Notes: a model not told the origin generated them from the letters alone. DNA of 47,432 bases from an uncultured Acholeplasmataceae bacterium (GCA_927441705.1 CAKMKH010000034.1:1-47432); one strand, 5' to 3'. Shown: positions 1-9,087, counted from the stretch's first letter. A program made the numbers and translations.

Positions 1-334
1 GAATAAATGTTGGAACTCCATCTATTGTTTGAACTAAATTTGGATTAATCGCTTCTTTCAACAATAGAACAAGTGCATCAGCTCCGCCTAATTCCTTAAC
101 AAAAACAGGTTCATCGTCTTCATTATAACCAATTAATCCTAATTTAGTAGCAACAACACTATTACAACCATGAGCAATATTTGCAAATGGACCTGCATGA
201 ATAAATGTTGGAACTCCATCTATTGTTTGAACTAAATTTGGATTAATCGCTTCTTTCAACAATAGAACAAGTGCATCAGCTCCGCCTAATTCCTTAACAA
301 AAACAGGTTCATCGTCTTCATTATAACCAATTAA
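1..334. repeat. 198-bp-period direct repeat inside fhs
   Basis: Bases 1-136 and 199-334 are identical in my reading. The left limit of the first copy is cut by the window edge. The period is 66 codons, so the reading frame is kept. A perfect match next to a sequence end can be a very recent tandem duplication or an assembly-graph artefact. Confidence 0.9.
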
Positions 335-934
335 AATTTCATTAATTCTCTTCTTCAAATCATTTAAATCTATAGCTAAAGCGAGAATTGCCATAATTTC
401 AGATGCTGCAGTAATAACAAACCCATCTTTTCTAAGTGGAGTTTCTATTGATCTTAAACTACGATCATTCATATCCATTGCACGTTTCCAAGTCACAGTT
501 TTAAGTTTTAATTCATTGCCTTGAAACATATGATTATCAATTAATGCACTTAAAAGATTATTAGCTGCAGTAATCGCATGCATATCTCCTGTAAAATGTA
601 AGTTTATTTCATCAATAGGAACAACACTAGATTTACCGCCACCTGTAGCTCCACCTTTAAGTCCAAAAACAGGTCCCAAACTTGGTTCTCTAAGTGCTAA
701 TACTGGATGCATTCCAATCTCTTTTAAGCCTTGAGCTAATCCAATTGAAATCGTTGTTTTCCCTTCACCTGCAGGTGTTGGATTTATCGCTGTTACTAAA
801 ATCAACTTGCCATCTTCTTTTGATTTTAGTCTATTCATAACTTTTAAATCCACTTTAGCTTTATAAAAACCAAAAGGTATACACTCTTCAGCTTGCACAC
901 CCATCTTTGCACATAAATCAGTAATCTTTTGCAT
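1..934 (-). CDS. fhs: Formate-tetrahydrofolate ligase (partial, 3' end off window)
   Basis: Reversibly forms 10-formyl-THF from formate, THF and ATP. In an amino-acid fermenter it can run backwards and make ATP. I translated the minus strand by hand. It starts at ATG 934 behind an AGGAGG site and stays open for 311 codons to the window edge. The P-loop-like stretch TPAGEGKTT and the family segments [20 protein letters not shown] and [11 protein letters not shown] are all visible. The visible part contains an in-frame repeat: 1-136 is identical to 199-334, an offset of 66 codons. After [13 protein letters not shown] the protein returns to [11 protein letters not shown] instead of continuing into the expected ADYVVTEAGF-type segment. 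This gene is therefore either internally duplicated or misassembled at the contig end. It lies downstream of pflBA on the same strand, which links it to formate metabolism. Family assignment is very secure; the integrity of the gene is uncertain. Confidence 0.93.
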   Translation of the reverse strand, partial: MQKITDLCAKMGVQAEECIPFGFYKAKVDLKVMNRLKSKEDGKLILVTAINPTPAGEGKTTISIGLAQGLKEIGMHPVLALREPSLGPVFGLKGGATGGGKSSVVPIDEINLHFTGDMHAITAANNLLSALIDNHMFQGNELKLKTVTWKRAMDMNDRSLRSIETPLRKDGFVITAASEIMAILALAIDLNDLKKRINEILIGYNEDDEPVFVKELGGADALVLLLKEAINPNLVQTIDGVPTFIHAGPFANIAHGCNSVVATKLGLIGYNEDDEPVFVKELGGADALVLLLKEAINPNLVQTIDGVPTFI

Positions 935-953
935 ATTATGCCTCCTAAATATA

Positions 954-981
954 TAAAAAAAGTATCTTATGATTAGACACT
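954..981 (-). terminator. Intrinsic terminator after pflA
   Basis: On the minus strand AGTGTCT pairs with AGATACT (one G-U pair) around a 7-base loop, followed by a run of seven T. It lies between the pflA stop and the fhs ribosome-binding site, so it would end or attenuate pflBA transcription before fhs. Confidence 0.6.
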
Positions 982-999
982 TTAATTATAACATATATT

Positions 1000-1758
1000 T
1001 TATTTTATAAAATGATAGTCGTTTGTTAAAACATATTCAGCATTTTTAACTTCTAAATCAGTTGGTTCACTAATGTGATAAAGCTCATACTCATACCCCA
1101 TATCTTCCCATTTTTTAATGCCTGTTTTATGATAGGGTAAGACTTCTATTTTAACAATATTAGTTAGTTGTTCTAAAAAACTTCTTAATCTTAATAAATA
1201 ATGATTTTGGTCATTAATTGTAGGTAATAAAACATGTCTAATCACAGTTTTAATACCCAATTTGCTTAATAGTTTTGCAAAGCATAGCACTCGATAATTA
1301 CTGTGCTTAGTTAGTTTTATATGTTCTAAATCATCAATATGTTTTATATCTAGCAAGACCAAATCAGTATATTTTAATAACTCTTCATACTTATCGTCTT
1401 GATTTTCATTATAACAACCAGCTGATGTATCTAAGCATGTATGAATGTTTCTATGCTTTGCTTCTTTAAATAATTCAATTAAAAAATCTAACTGAAGCAA
1501 AGCTTCACCACCACTTACAGTGATCCCACCGTTTTTGTAAAAATGGCTATACTTCTCAAAATCATGTAAGACTTCGTCAACGCGCATTAATTTATTTTCA
1601 TGAGTTTCCCAAGTATCTCTATTATGACAATATTGACATCTAAATGGACACCCCTGTAAAAATAAGACATATCTTATACCTGGACCATCAAATGCTCCGA
1701 AAGTTTCAATAGAATGGATATTACCTAAAATTTGATGATCTTTATGAAATAGATTCAT
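1000..1758 (-). CDS. pflA: Pyruvate formate-lyase-activating enzyme (radical SAM)
   Basis: Radical SAM enzyme that uses S-adenosylmethionine and a 4Fe-4S cluster to install the glycyl radical on PflB. The cluster motif CxxxCxxC appears as [11 protein letters not shown], preceded by the family signature [16 protein letters not shown]. An upstream ATG at 1794 is in frame and would give 264 residues. I prefer the ATG at 1758 (252 residues). It places the first cluster cysteine at about residue 37, closer to the E. coli enzyme, and the extra residues look non-conserved. Neither start has a strong ribosome-binding site. The gene overlaps the 3' end of pflB by 17 bp (53 bp with the longer start), so translation is probably coupled. 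Substrate and partner are clear from the neighbouring pflB. Confidence 0.95.
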   Translation of the reverse strand: MNLFHKDHQILGNIHSIETFGAFDGPGIRYVLFLQGCPFRCQYCHNRDTWETHENKLMRVDEVLHDFEKYSHFYKNGGITVSGGEALLQLDFLIELFKEAKHRNIHTCLDTSAGCYNENQDDKYEELLKYTDLVLLDIKHIDDLEHIKLTKHSNYRVLCFAKLLSKLGIKTVIRHVLLPTINDQNHYLLRLRSFLEQLTNIVKIEVLPYHKTGIKKWEDMGYEYELYHISEPTDLEVKNAEYVLTNDYHFIK

Positions 1759-4000
1759 GGAATGTTCTTGATATAACTTCTCTTTTTTGTTCATTAGTTA
1801 GATTAGAAAAATTAACTGCATATCCTGATACTCTAATTGTTAAATTAGGATATTTATCAGGATGATCGTAAGCATCTTGTAGTTTCTCTCTATTAAAAAT
1901 ATTTACATTTAAATGATATCCATTACTTCTAAAATAGCCATCAAGTATATGCACTAAGTTTTCAACTTTTATATCACCTTCATAAGTAAAACCATCAGCA
2001 GTTTCTAGAGATTTCCCTAATGCTTGTGGAATAATTGAAAATGTATTAGAAATACCATCTTGACAACTCTCACATGGAATCTTAGAAACACTTAATAGTG
2101 ATTTTAGTGCACCTGATTTATCTCTACCATGCATTGGGTTTGCGCCTGGAGCAAACGCTTCACCTTTTCTTCTTCCATCAGGGGTATTGCCTGTTTTTTT
2201 ACCATAAACAACATTAGAAGTTATTGTTAAAATGCTCATTGTTGGTACTGATTCTCTATATGTATATTGTTTTCTTATTTTTGTCATAAAACTATTAACC
2301 ACTTCAACAGCGATTTGGTCTACACGATCATCATTGTTTCCATAGCAAGGGAAATCACCAGTAATTTCAAAATCAGAGATAATGCCTCTGTCATCATATA
2401 TTGGTTTAACTTTTGCATATTTTATGGCAGATAGTGAATCTGCGACCACTGACAACCCTGCGATGCCAGTTGCAAAATTTCTTATAACTTCTGCATCATG
2501 AAGTGCCATTTGTAATCTTTCATATGCATATTTATCATGCATGTAATGTATGGCATTTAATGCACTCACATAAGTTTTTGCTAACCATTCAAGCATAATA
2601 TCAAAATTTTTTAACACATGTTCATAGTTTAATATATCATCTTTAATAGGTTCAAATGCAGTAGATACTTGATCACCAGTGATTTCATCTTTACCGCCAT
2701 TTAGTGCATACAATAATGCTTTAGCCAAGTTTGCACGTGCACCGAAAAATTGCATTTCTTTTCCTAGTGTCATAGGCGATACACAGCAAGCTATACCATA
2801 ATCATCACCATGAGCTGGTCTCATTTGTTCATCATTTTCATATTGAATCGAACTTGTGTCTATACTAATTTTTCCACAAAATTTTTTAAAGTTTTCTGGC
2901 AAATCTTCATGCCATAAAACCGTTAAATTTGGTTCAGCAGAAGTACCTAAATTATATAGTGTTTGTAGATATCTAAATGTATTTTTAGTTACCCATGATC
3001 TACCATCAACATTCATACCTGCTAAGCTTTCTGTTACCCATGTTGGATCTCCTGTGAATAAATCATTATACTCAGGTGTTCTAGCAAATCTAACCATTCT
3101 TAATTTCATAATAAAATGATCAATCAATTCTTGTGCTTCGATTTCTGTTAAAACACCTTCTTTGATATCTCTTTCGATATAAATATCTAAGAAAGTTGCT
3201 GTTCTACCTAAACTCATAGCTGCACCATTTTGTTCTTTTACAGCAGCTAAATAAGCAAAATATGTCCATTGAATAGCTTCTATAGCATTTGCTGCAGGTT
3301 TTGATAAATCAAATCCATATAAAGCACCTAATTCTTTTAGCATACTCAAAGCTTTTATTTGTTCTTGAATCTCTTCTCTTAAACGAATATTTCTTTCGTT
3401 CATCGGATAAGCATAATATGTTTTTTCTTTCTTCTTTTCATCAATTAAGCGATCTATGCCATATAACGCAACACGTCTATAATCACCTATAATTCTTCCT
3501 CTTCCATATCCATCAGGAAGTCCAGTGATAATTCCGGATCTTCTAGCTTTTCTAATATCAGCATTATAAACATCAAACACACCTTGATTATGCGTTTTTC
3601 TATACTCTGAAAATATGTGTTTTGTATCCTCGTCCACATGATATCCAAAAGCTTCAGCAGCTTTAACAGCAACATTAATGCCACCATATGGGTGAAAAGC
3701 TCTTTTAAATGGTTTATCAGTTTGTAATCCAACTATTTTCTCTAAATCCTTATTAATATATCCTGGGCCATGTGATGTAATTGAAGCAACCACTTTCGTG
3801 TCTAATTCAATAACGCCACCCTTTTCTTTTTCTTCTTTTAAAAAATTGAAAAACATTTCGTTTAATTTTAAACTACTTTGTGTAGGTCCAGCTAAAAATG
3901 ATGAATCACCTAAGTATTCTTTATAATTCAAAGACATAAAGTCTCTAACATCAATTTGTTCTGTCCATTTACCTTCGTTAAAATTTCTCCAAGCAGACAT
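1742..4000 (-). CDS. pflB: Formate C-acetyltransferase (pyruvate formate-lyase)
   Basis: Converts pyruvate and CoA to acetyl-CoA and formate in the cytoplasm, by a glycyl-radical mechanism under anoxic conditions. The 752-residue protein has the catalytic cysteine pair at residues 405-406 in GIACCVSPM. The C-terminal glycyl-radical loop RVSGYAVNF has its glycine at residue 726. Length and spacing match E. coli PflB (about 760 residues). The start is ATG 4000, directly after an AGGAGG site. pflA overlaps its end. Upstream lie two CcpA-box-like sequences 21 bp apart. In this window it would handle pyruvate from the glutamate branch as well as from sugars, and produces formate that connects to fhs. 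Confidence 0.98.
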   Translation of the reverse strand: MSAWRNFNEGKWTEQIDVRDFMSLNYKEYLGDSSFLAGPTQSSLKLNEMFFNFLKEEKEKGGVIELDTKVVASITSHGPGYINKDLEKIVGLQTDKPFKRAFHPYGGINVAVKAAEAFGYHVDEDTKHIFSEYRKTHNQGVFDVYNADIRKARRSGIITGLPDGYGRGRIIGDYRRVALYGIDRLIDEKKKEKTYYAYPMNERNIRLREEIQEQIKALSMLKELGALYGFDLSKPAANAIEAIQWTYFAYLAAVKEQNGAAMSLGRTATFLDIYIERDIKEGVLTEIEAQELIDHFIMKLRMVRFARTPEYNDLFTGDPTWVTESLAGMNVDGRSWVTKNTFRYLQTLYNLGTSAEPNLTVLWHEDLPENFKKFCGKISIDTSSIQYENDEQMRPAHGDDYGIACCVSPMTLGKEMQFFGARANLAKALLYALNGGKDEITGDQVSTAFEPIKDDILNYEHVLKNFDIMLEWLAKTYVSALNAIHYMHDKYAYERLQMALHDAEVIRNFATGIAGLSVVADSLSAIKYAKVKPIYDDRGIISDFEITGDFPCYGNNDDRVDQIAVEVVNSFMTKIRKQYTYRESVPTMSILTITSNVVYGKKTGNTPDGRRKGEAFAPGANPMHGRDKSGALKSLLSVSKIPCESCQDGISNTFSIIPQALGKSLETADGFTYEGDIKVENLVHILDGYFRSNGYHLNVNIFNREKLQDAYDHPDKYPNLTIRVSGYAVNFSNLTNEQKREVISRTFHESIS

Positions 4001-4050
4001 AAAAAAACCTCCTATATTTTATTTAGTTTCAATCGAGTTTTTTCACTTAT

Positions 4051-4056
4051 ATTATA
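4051..4056 (-). promoter_or_regulatory. Candidate -10 element of pflB promoter
   Basis: The minus strand reads TATAAT here, about 50 bp upstream of the pflB start. No good -35 hexamer stands 16-18 bp upstream, which would fit a promoter that needs an activator. The two cre-like boxes lie just upstream, at about -36 to -72. Confidence 0.35.
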
Positions 4057-4079
4057 TATTAATAATATGTGATTAAATC

Positions 4080-4116
4080 TTGAAAACGTTTTATAAAAAA
4101 TTGAAAACGTTTTCCA
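4080..4116. promoter_or_regulatory. Two tandem CcpA (cre)-like boxes
   Basis: TTGAAAACGTTTTATA (4080-4095) and TTGAAAACGTTTTCCA (4101-4116) share their first 13 bases and are spaced 21 bp apart, two helical turns. Both resemble the Gram-positive catabolite-response element WTGNAARCGNWWWCAW; the second has one mismatch. They lie between the divergent pflB and hflX promoters. Their distance upstream of the pflB -10 resembles sites where CcpA activates overflow genes. No ccpA gene is in this window. Confidence 0.55.
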
Positions 4117-4135
4117 CATATTGTTTACCCTATCA

Positions 4136-4164
4136 TTGTCTTTCCAATGACAAAAGGTTATAAT
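4136..4164 (+). promoter_or_regulatory. Strong sigma-A type promoter for leader ORF and hflX
   Basis: TTGTCT at 4136-4141, a 17-bp spacer, and a perfect TATAAT at 4159-4164. The predicted start near 4171 leaves a roughly 147-base 5' leader before hflX. That leader holds a short ORF and several stems. Confidence 0.7.
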
Positions 4165-4206
4165 AAACTCGTATGCAAGTAGCATATATATTAAGGAGGT
4201 ATAGCC

Positions 4207-4239
4207 ATGAATATTAATAAACTGAGATTAACTCAATAA
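4207..4239 (+). CDS. 10-codon leader peptide upstream of hflX
   Basis: ATG 4207 follows a near-perfect TAAGGAGGT site at 4192-4200 with 6-base spacing. It encodes MNINKLRLTQ and stops at TAA 4237-4239. Such a strong start for so short a frame, 78 bp ahead of hflX, suggests a regulatory leader peptide rather than a working protein. Its coding bases take part in a long-range stem with 4278-4289, just before hflX. Ribosome stalling or drug binding on the leader could therefore change folding. Attenuator leaders with small ORFs are known for the Listeria hflX-type resistance gene; the parallel here is inferred. I see no clear terminator U-run in the leader, so control may be translational. Confidence 0.6.
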   Translation: MNINKLRLTQ

Positions 4240-4289
4240 CTGTTATAGCTCCATACGCTTATTTAAGAAATAACCGAATTGAGCAGTTT
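4219..4289 (+). promoter_or_regulatory. Putative attenuator stem in hflX leader
   Basis: AAACTG (4219-4224) and CTCAAT (4232-4237) are both complementary to the continuous stretch ATTGAGCAGTTT (4278-4289). This gives a 12-bp stem with a 7-base bulge. Inside it are alternative small stems: ATAACTGTTAT around 4236-4246 and TTATTT-AAG-AAATAA around 4259-4274. The 5' arms lie within the leader ORF, so a ribosome there would block the long stem. Confidence 0.5.
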
Positions 4290-4317
4290 GTCTAAGAATC
4301 ATAAAAGAGGTAATTAT

Positions 4318-5568
4318 ATGGATAAAGCAATACTCGTCGGTTTAAATGTTAATCAAGATGAAGAAAGTGTTAGAAAATCAATTGACGAACTTGAACACTT
4401 AGCACTTGCTCTAGATATAAAAACAAAAGATAAGGTCATACAAAATGCTAAACAAATCACACCTAAATATTACGTAGGTAGTGGTAAAGTACAAGAAATT
4501 AAAAAAATGATTGAAGTCTTGAATATCGATATCGTTATATTTGACGATACCCTTTCTCCAGCACAATTAAAGCACCTAGAAAAAGAATTGGATGTTCAAG
4601 TTATCGATCGAAGTTTTCTTATTATGTCAATATTTGCATTAAGAGCTCAAACTAAAGAAGCAAAACTCGAAGTATCACTCGCTCAAAAAAATTATATGCT
4701 TCCGCGATTAATAGGGCTTGGTAACTCACTATCAAGACAAGGTGGTGGTAGTTATAATGCAAAAGGTCCAGGTGAAACAAAACTTGAGTTAGATCGAAGA
4801 AAACTATTAAGAGAAATCTATCAAATTAGACAAGACTTAGAAAAGATAAAACAAGAAAAGGAAGTCTCAAGAAAACAACGTTCTAAAAACCATATTCCAG
4901 TAGTAGCTCTTGTTGGATATACAAATGCTGGCAAATCATCATTGATGAATAGTCTTAGCGAAGCATTAAACCATCCTTCAGAACAAGTATTGGAAAAAGA
5001 TATGTTGTTTGCAACATTATCAACCAAAGCAAAAAAATTACAAAGAGACAATATGCCTCCTTTCATTCTTATCGATACTGTTGGTTTTATTAATAAACTC
5101 CCACATGAGCTTGCTAGATCTTTCGAGTCAACATTAAGCGATGTTATACACGCAGACTTACTCATACATGTTGTCGATGGTGCATTTTTCGATCGTATGC
5201 AAATAGAGGTTACAAAATCAGTTTTAGCATCAATACATGCAGATAAAATTGAAAGAATTTTAGTTTTAACTAAAAAAGAGATAGCTACTTATCAACCGTC
5301 TATTGATGAAGATTATTTGTTTGTTTCAAATCGAACAAAAGAAAATATTGATCAGCTGATTGATACTATTTATGGACATATTTATCAGGAAAACAGGATT
5401 CACATCTTGCATATTCCATTTGATGAAGGTCATATTTTCTCTAATTTAAAAGAAAACAATACAATTTTAGAAACCAAATATGAAGCTGATGGCACTTATG
5501 TAAAAACAATTTTAACACCTGAGCAAGAAAAACAATTTAAAAAATATTTATTGAATAACAAAAAATAA
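4318..5568 (+). CDS. hflX: GTPase HflX (ribosome-splitting/rescue factor)
   Basis: HflX binds the ribosome and uses GTP to split stalled 70S particles. Some homologues give macrolide/lincosamide resistance. The 416-residue protein has the HflX N-terminal domain (YYVGSGKVQEI, then DRSFLIMSIFALRAQTKEAK), the conserved SRQGGGSYNAKGPGETKLE, and a GTPase domain. P-loop GYTNAGKS is at about residues 200-207 and DTVGF is the switch motif. I chose ATG 4318, 7 bases after AGAGG. A TTG at 4279 would add 13 unconserved residues, and its codons lie in the leader stem. It stands alone between a strong promoter and a bidirectional terminator. Its leader ORF suggests induction by translation stress. Confidence 0.93.
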   Translation: MDKAILVGLNVNQDEESVRKSIDELEHLALALDIKTKDKVIQNAKQITPKYYVGSGKVQEIKKMIEVLNIDIVIFDDTLSPAQLKHLEKELDVQVIDRSFLIMSIFALRAQTKEAKLEVSLAQKNYMLPRLIGLGNSLSRQGGGSYNAKGPGETKLELDRRKLLREIYQIRQDLEKIKQEKEVSRKQRSKNHIPVVALVGYTNAGKSSLMNSLSEALNHPSEQVLEKDMLFATLSTKAKKLQRDNMPPFILIDTVGFINKLPHELARSFESTLSDVIHADLLIHVVDGAFFDRMQIEVTKSVLASIHADKIERILVLTKKEIATYQPSIDEDYLFVSNRTKENIDQLIDTIYGHIYQENRIHILHIPFDEGHIFSNLKENNTILETKYEADGTYVKTILTPEQEKQFKKYLLNNKK

Positions 5569-5573
5569 ACCGA

Positions 5574-5612
5574 AAAAAATCACAAACTTAAATTACAAGC
5601 TTGTGATTTTTT
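5574..5612. terminator. Bidirectional terminator between hflX and dusB
   Basis: AAAAAATCACAA (5574-5585) pairs with TTGTGATTTTTT (5601-5612) around a 15-base loop. U-runs form on both strands. It serves hflX and the convergent dusB, whose stop codon overlaps the right arm. Confidence 0.8.
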
Positions 5613-6597
5613 ATTCGTTTATTAGGTTTTCTTCAAAAAACGTTCTTACTTGTTCTATAAATTCCTCTTTATTATTGATATGAGATAACTGTTTTCTTAA
5701 TGTAGATGCATGAGGTATGCCTTTTAAATACCAAGGACCATGGCTTCTCATTTCTAGACATGCTATATGTTCGCCCTTCAAATCTACTAGTGATTTAAAA
5801 TGATAAATCATCATTTCTTCAATTTCTTTATACGTTGGTTTTTCCAAAATTGTTCCATCACTTAAATATGCTTCTATTTCTCTAAATATCCAAGGATTAC
5901 CTAAAGCAGCTCGACCAATCATCACTGCATCACACCCAGTATAATCAAGCATATATTTAGCAGATGGACCATCGATGACATCACCATTACCAATAACAGG
6001 GATCGAAACTGCCTCTTTGACTGCTTTTATCACATCTAAATCAGCTTTACCCGAGTAACCTTGAGACCTTGTTCTTGCATGAACTGTAATAGCAGCCGCA
6101 CCAGCTGCTTCTATTTTTTTCGCTACATCTACAGCGTTAACATTATTGAAATCCCAACCACTTCTAATTTTGACAGTTACTGGTTTTGAAACTTTTTTTA
6201 CTATTTCACTAACTATTTCATAGATTTTTTCTGGGTTTTTCATAAGTGATGCCCCAGCTTGAGCTTTAATCGCTACTTTTGGAACGGGACAACCCATATT
6301 AATATCGATCACATCGCAATTACTATTTGTATCAATATACATAGCTGCATCAACCATAGTTTCTAGATCTGAACCAAATATTTGCTGAGCCATTGGTTTT
6401 TCATAATCAGTCATATACAATAGATTTAATGTTTTTTCATTCTTGTGAAGCAATCCTTTGTCTGATACCATTTCAGCAAAAACAAGCCCTGCACCATATT
6501 TGCGAGCTAGAGTGCGAAATGCACTATTTGATACACCTGCCATTGGAGCAAGCATTATTTTATTCTTTATTTCTATATCTTTTATTTTAAATGCCAT
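5611..6597 (-). CDS. dusB: tRNA-dihydrouridine synthase (DusB type)
   Basis: FMN enzyme that reduces uridine to dihydrouridine in tRNA D-loops using NAD(P)H. The 328-residue protein has the TIM-barrel start MLAPMAGVSNSAFR, the catalytic cysteine at about residue 103 in INMGCPVPK, and KIRSGWD and GNGDV as FMN-binding stretches. Length and motifs fit the single Dus of Firmicutes (DusB/YacF). The start ATG 6597 follows AGGTGATTTT. It is divergent from hslO; in Bacillus both genes sit in the same neighbourhood as tilS-hpt-ftsH and lysS. The exact tRNA position modified cannot be read from the sequence. Confidence 0.95.
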   Translation of the reverse strand: MAFKIKDIEIKNKIMLAPMAGVSNSAFRTLARKYGAGLVFAEMVSDKGLLHKNEKTLNLLYMTDYEKPMAQQIFGSDLETMVDAAMYIDTNSNCDVIDINMGCPVPKVAIKAQAGASLMKNPEKIYEIVSEIVKKVSKPVTVKIRSGWDFNNVNAVDVAKKIEAAGAAAITVHARTRSQGYSGKADLDVIKAVKEAVSIPVIGNGDVIDGPSAKYMLDYTGCDAVMIGRAALGNPWIFREIEAYLSDGTILEKPTYKEIEEMMIYHFKSLVDLKGEHIACLEMRSHGPWYLKGIPHASTLRKQLSHINNKEEFIEQVRTFFEENLINE

Positions 6598-6612
6598 AAA
6601 ATCACCTGATTT

Positions 6613-6641
6613 ATTGTATCATAAGTATGACTTGCTTGCAA
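6613..6641 (-). promoter_or_regulatory. dusB promoter
   Basis: On the minus strand TTGCAA, a 17-bp spacer and TACAAT with an upstream TG (extended -10). The self-complementary TTGCAA lies inside the region also used by the divergent hslO promoter. Confidence 0.55.
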
Positions 6642-6644
6642 TTA

Positions 6645-6653
6645 TGCTACAAT
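6645..6653 (+). promoter_or_regulatory. Extended -10 element for hslO
   Basis: TGCTACAAT is an extended -10 about 30 bp upstream of ATG 6682. The -35 match is poor. The dusB and hslO promoters overlap back to back. Confidence 0.45.
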
Positions 6654-6681
6654 AACATTGAAAAGAAAAGGATGATACATT

Positions 6682-7572
6682 ATGAAAGATTACGCTTTAA
6701 TTGCATATGCTTATGATAAATCTGTAAGAATATATGTTGCTACTACAACCAATCTTGTTGAAGAAGCAAGACAAATACATAATACTTGGCCAACTGCAAC
6801 CGCAGCCTTCGGAAGATTTTTAACTGCATCAGCTATGATGGGTTTAATGTATAAGAAGGGTGAACGAATCACTTTAAAGATAAAAAGTGATGGGCCTATA
6901 TCTTCTATGTTAGTAGAAGCTAATCCCGAAGGTGAAGTTAGAGGAGAAATCAACAATCCTGAAGTTTATTTGAAATATGAAAATGGACCAAAAAAAGGTA
7001 AATTAAACGTTGGTGATGCGGTTGGTAGTGGGTTTTTATATGTAACAAAAGATTTAAATATGAAAGAATATTTTACATCATCTTCAGCGCTACAAACTGG
7101 TGAAATTGGCGATGATTTCACTTATTATTTTGCTCTAAGTGAACAGTCTCCATCTTCTGTAGGATTGGGTGTCTTAGTAAATGTAGATATGAGTGTTTTG
7201 GCAAGTGGGGGATACATTTTACAATTGATGCCTAATGTTAGTGAAGATATAATATCACATTTGGAATCAGTCATCGCAAAACTTCCACCGATATCAACAT
7301 TGATTAATGATGGGAAAACACCTGAAGAAATCTTAGCTTTACTATCTGATCAAACACATCAAATCCTGGATAAAAAAGATTTGAGCTACACATGCCGATG
7401 TAGTAAAGAAGGCTTTGCAAGATCATTATCTGCACTTGATGAAGAAACAATGCATGATTTAATACACGAAGATGAAGGCGCAGAGATTATTTGTCACTTT
7501 TGTCACAAAAAATATCATTTCACTAAACCCGAGTTAGAAATTATCAATAAAAGTAGAAAAAAAAGAGGTTAG
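6682..7572 (+). CDS. hslO: Redox-regulated chaperone Hsp33
   Basis: Holdase activated when oxidants release zinc from its C-terminal switch and form disulfides. The 296-residue length is typical. The zinc cysteines are present as CxC at residues 238 and 240 and CxxC at 271 and 274. The N-terminal core includes TATAAFGRFLTA and the conserved segment IKSDGPISSMLVEA. The start ATG lies about 10 bases after AAAAGGA. It is monocistronic between the dusB divergent promoter and a strong terminator. It fits an anaerobic or microaerobic cell that meets bursts of oxidant. Confidence 0.96.
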   Translation: MKDYALIAYAYDKSVRIYVATTTNLVEEARQIHNTWPTATAAFGRFLTASAMMGLMYKKGERITLKIKSDGPISSMLVEANPEGEVRGEINNPEVYLKYENGPKKGKLNVGDAVGSGFLYVTKDLNMKEYFTSSSALQTGEIGDDFTYYFALSEQSPSSVGLGVLVNVDMSVLASGGYILQLMPNVSEDIISHLESVIAKLPPISTLINDGKTPEEILALLSDQTHQILDKKDLSYTCRCSKEGFARSLSALDEETMHDLIHEDEGAEIICHFCHKKYHFTKPELEIINKSRKKRG

Positions 7573-7601
7573 TTCAAAATTGAACTAACCTTTTATTTTT
7601 T
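7567..7601. terminator. Bidirectional terminator between hslO and the glycoside operon
   Basis: Perfect 10-bp stem GGTTAGTTCA / TGAACTAACC with an AAAT loop. It is followed by T-rich TTTTATTTTTT on plus and CTTTTTTTT-type sequence on minus. It ends hslO and the convergent sugar operon. Confidence 0.85.
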
Positions 7602-9075
7602 AAAATTCTATAGGTTTTTCTTCAGATAATATTTTTGTCATTAAATCATCTGTTATTTTTTGATACATTTTTGCATCTATTTTATATTTCCATCGATAGA
7701 CAACATAGGACATCACGATTAAAAGTAGAGGGATAACAATCATAGATGTTCTAAGACCCAATAACATTTCATCTGTAACTAATGTTGAGATTAAGGTTCT
7801 TACTTCAGTTGTTTCCATATCGGGATTTGCATTAACTGCGTCCGTAACTGGTTTTATAACTTTTTCATTTAATCCAGAAAAAGCTAAAGTCATCGTGACT
7901 ACAATATTTTGAAATGCTGTAGCAAGTTTTGTTACAAAAGGATTAATCGAAAATACAACACTTTCGTTTCTAGTCCCTAACTTCCATTGTCCATATTCAA
8001 TCGTATCAGCTAGCATAACCAAGACGAGTACTTGAATAAATCCTTGACCACTAAATAAAACAAGTCCAGCAATACCGATAAAAATCATATTCATCGGTAA
8101 TATATATTTTACACTCATAAACAATATATAACCTATTATGACTAATACTACACCTAATGTAAATACATTTTTTCTACCTATTTTATTAACAAGTTTAGGA
8201 AATAATCCAATTGCGGTCAATTGACTAACAGCTAATATCCCAGAAAACATCATGAATTCTATTCCTCCATAGCGATTGAAATCATAATCGAAGAAATATA
8301 TACCTAAAGCTGTAGTAATGAAATAACCCGTATTAAATAATAGTATCGCAATGATAATAACTACTAATTGATCATTTTTAAAGATAATTTTTAATAAATC
8401 TCTAAATTTTGTTTTATCTTGTTGAACATGTGTAATCGCATTTTTAGGTTCTTTAACGCCAAAGAAAACCATGACTTGTGAAGCAATAAAAATCAATCCT
8501 ATAACAATAGCTAAAAGCATAAAGGCTTGTTTAGGCCCTCCACTATAATTTTGATAAAATATTGGAACAAATGCAATAACGATGAACATACCTAAACTAG
8601 CAAATATTCTAGCTAACGATCCTATATGCTCTCTTTCTTTTGGATCTGTTGTGAAACTTGGATACATAGACCAATAACTAATGTCATTCATAGTAAATGT
8701 CATTCCAGATAAAACATATAACACCGTAAACAAGGTAACAAATTGCCATCCAACTAATCCATAATCTTGAAATAAAGCAAAGAACACAACTGCAGATGTA
8801 ATAGCTCCAAGTAAAATCCAAGGCTTAAATTTCCCAAATCTTGACCTTGTATTATCAATAATAATCCCCATAAATGTATCATTGATTGCATCCCAAATTC
8901 TTGCCACAGCTATGACAATTCCTACTGCAATCAATTCCCAATCAGGTAGACCGACAGCATTTGTTAAAAACACAATGAGGTATGTACTATATAGTGCATA
9001 CATCATATCTCTACCGATTGCTGCAGTCGAGTAGACATATTTTGATTTTTTATCAAACTTTTGAACTGTACTCAT
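7600..9075 (-). CDS. GPH-family sugar:cation symporter (MFS)
   Basis: Glycoside-pentoside-hexuronide:cation symporter of the MelB/XylP/YicJ type, which would import the oligosaccharide or glycoside used by the four hydrolases upstream in this operon. The 491-residue protein has about 12 hydrophobic segments. Family motifs include the N-terminal AIGRDMMYALYSTYLIVFLTN (read as overlapping conserved pieces), DAINDTFMGIIIDNTRSRFGKFKPW in the first cytoplasmic loop, and FSGQGF/MLADTIEYGQWKLG in the second half. The start is ATG 9075, a few bases after GGGAGAAA. It is the last gene of the operon, 12 bp after the GH3 gene. The exact sugar and coupling ion cannot be assigned. Confidence 0.88.
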   Translation of the reverse strand: MSTVQKFDKKSKYVYSTAAIGRDMMYALYSTYLIVFLTNAVGLPDWELIAVGIVIAVARIWDAINDTFMGIIIDNTRSRFGKFKPWILLGAITSAVVFFALFQDYGLVGWQFVTLFTVLYVLSGMTFTMNDISYWSMYPSFTTDPKEREHIGSLARIFASLGMFIVIAFVPIFYQNYSGGPKQAFMLLAIVIGLIFIASQVMVFFGVKEPKNAITHVQQDKTKFRDLLKIIFKNDQLVVIIIAILLFNTGYFITTALGIYFFDYDFNRYGGIEFMMFSGILAVSQLTAIGLFPKLVNKIGRKNVFTLGVVLVIIGYILFMSVKYILPMNMIFIGIAGLVLFSGQGFIQVLVLVMLADTIEYGQWKLGTRNESVVFSINPFVTKLATAFQNIVVTMTLAFSGLNEKVIKPVTDAVNANPDMETTEVRTLISTLVTDEMLLGLRTSMIVIPLLLIVMSYVVYRWKYKIDAKMYQKITDDLMTKILSEEKPIEF

Positions 9076-9087
9076 CTTTATTTCTCC

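Noticed and set aside
4279-4317. TTG start adding 13 residues to HflX
   Set aside because: It has no ribosome-binding site, the residues are not family-like, and ATG 4318 has AGAGG at good spacing. The TTG lies in the leader stem.
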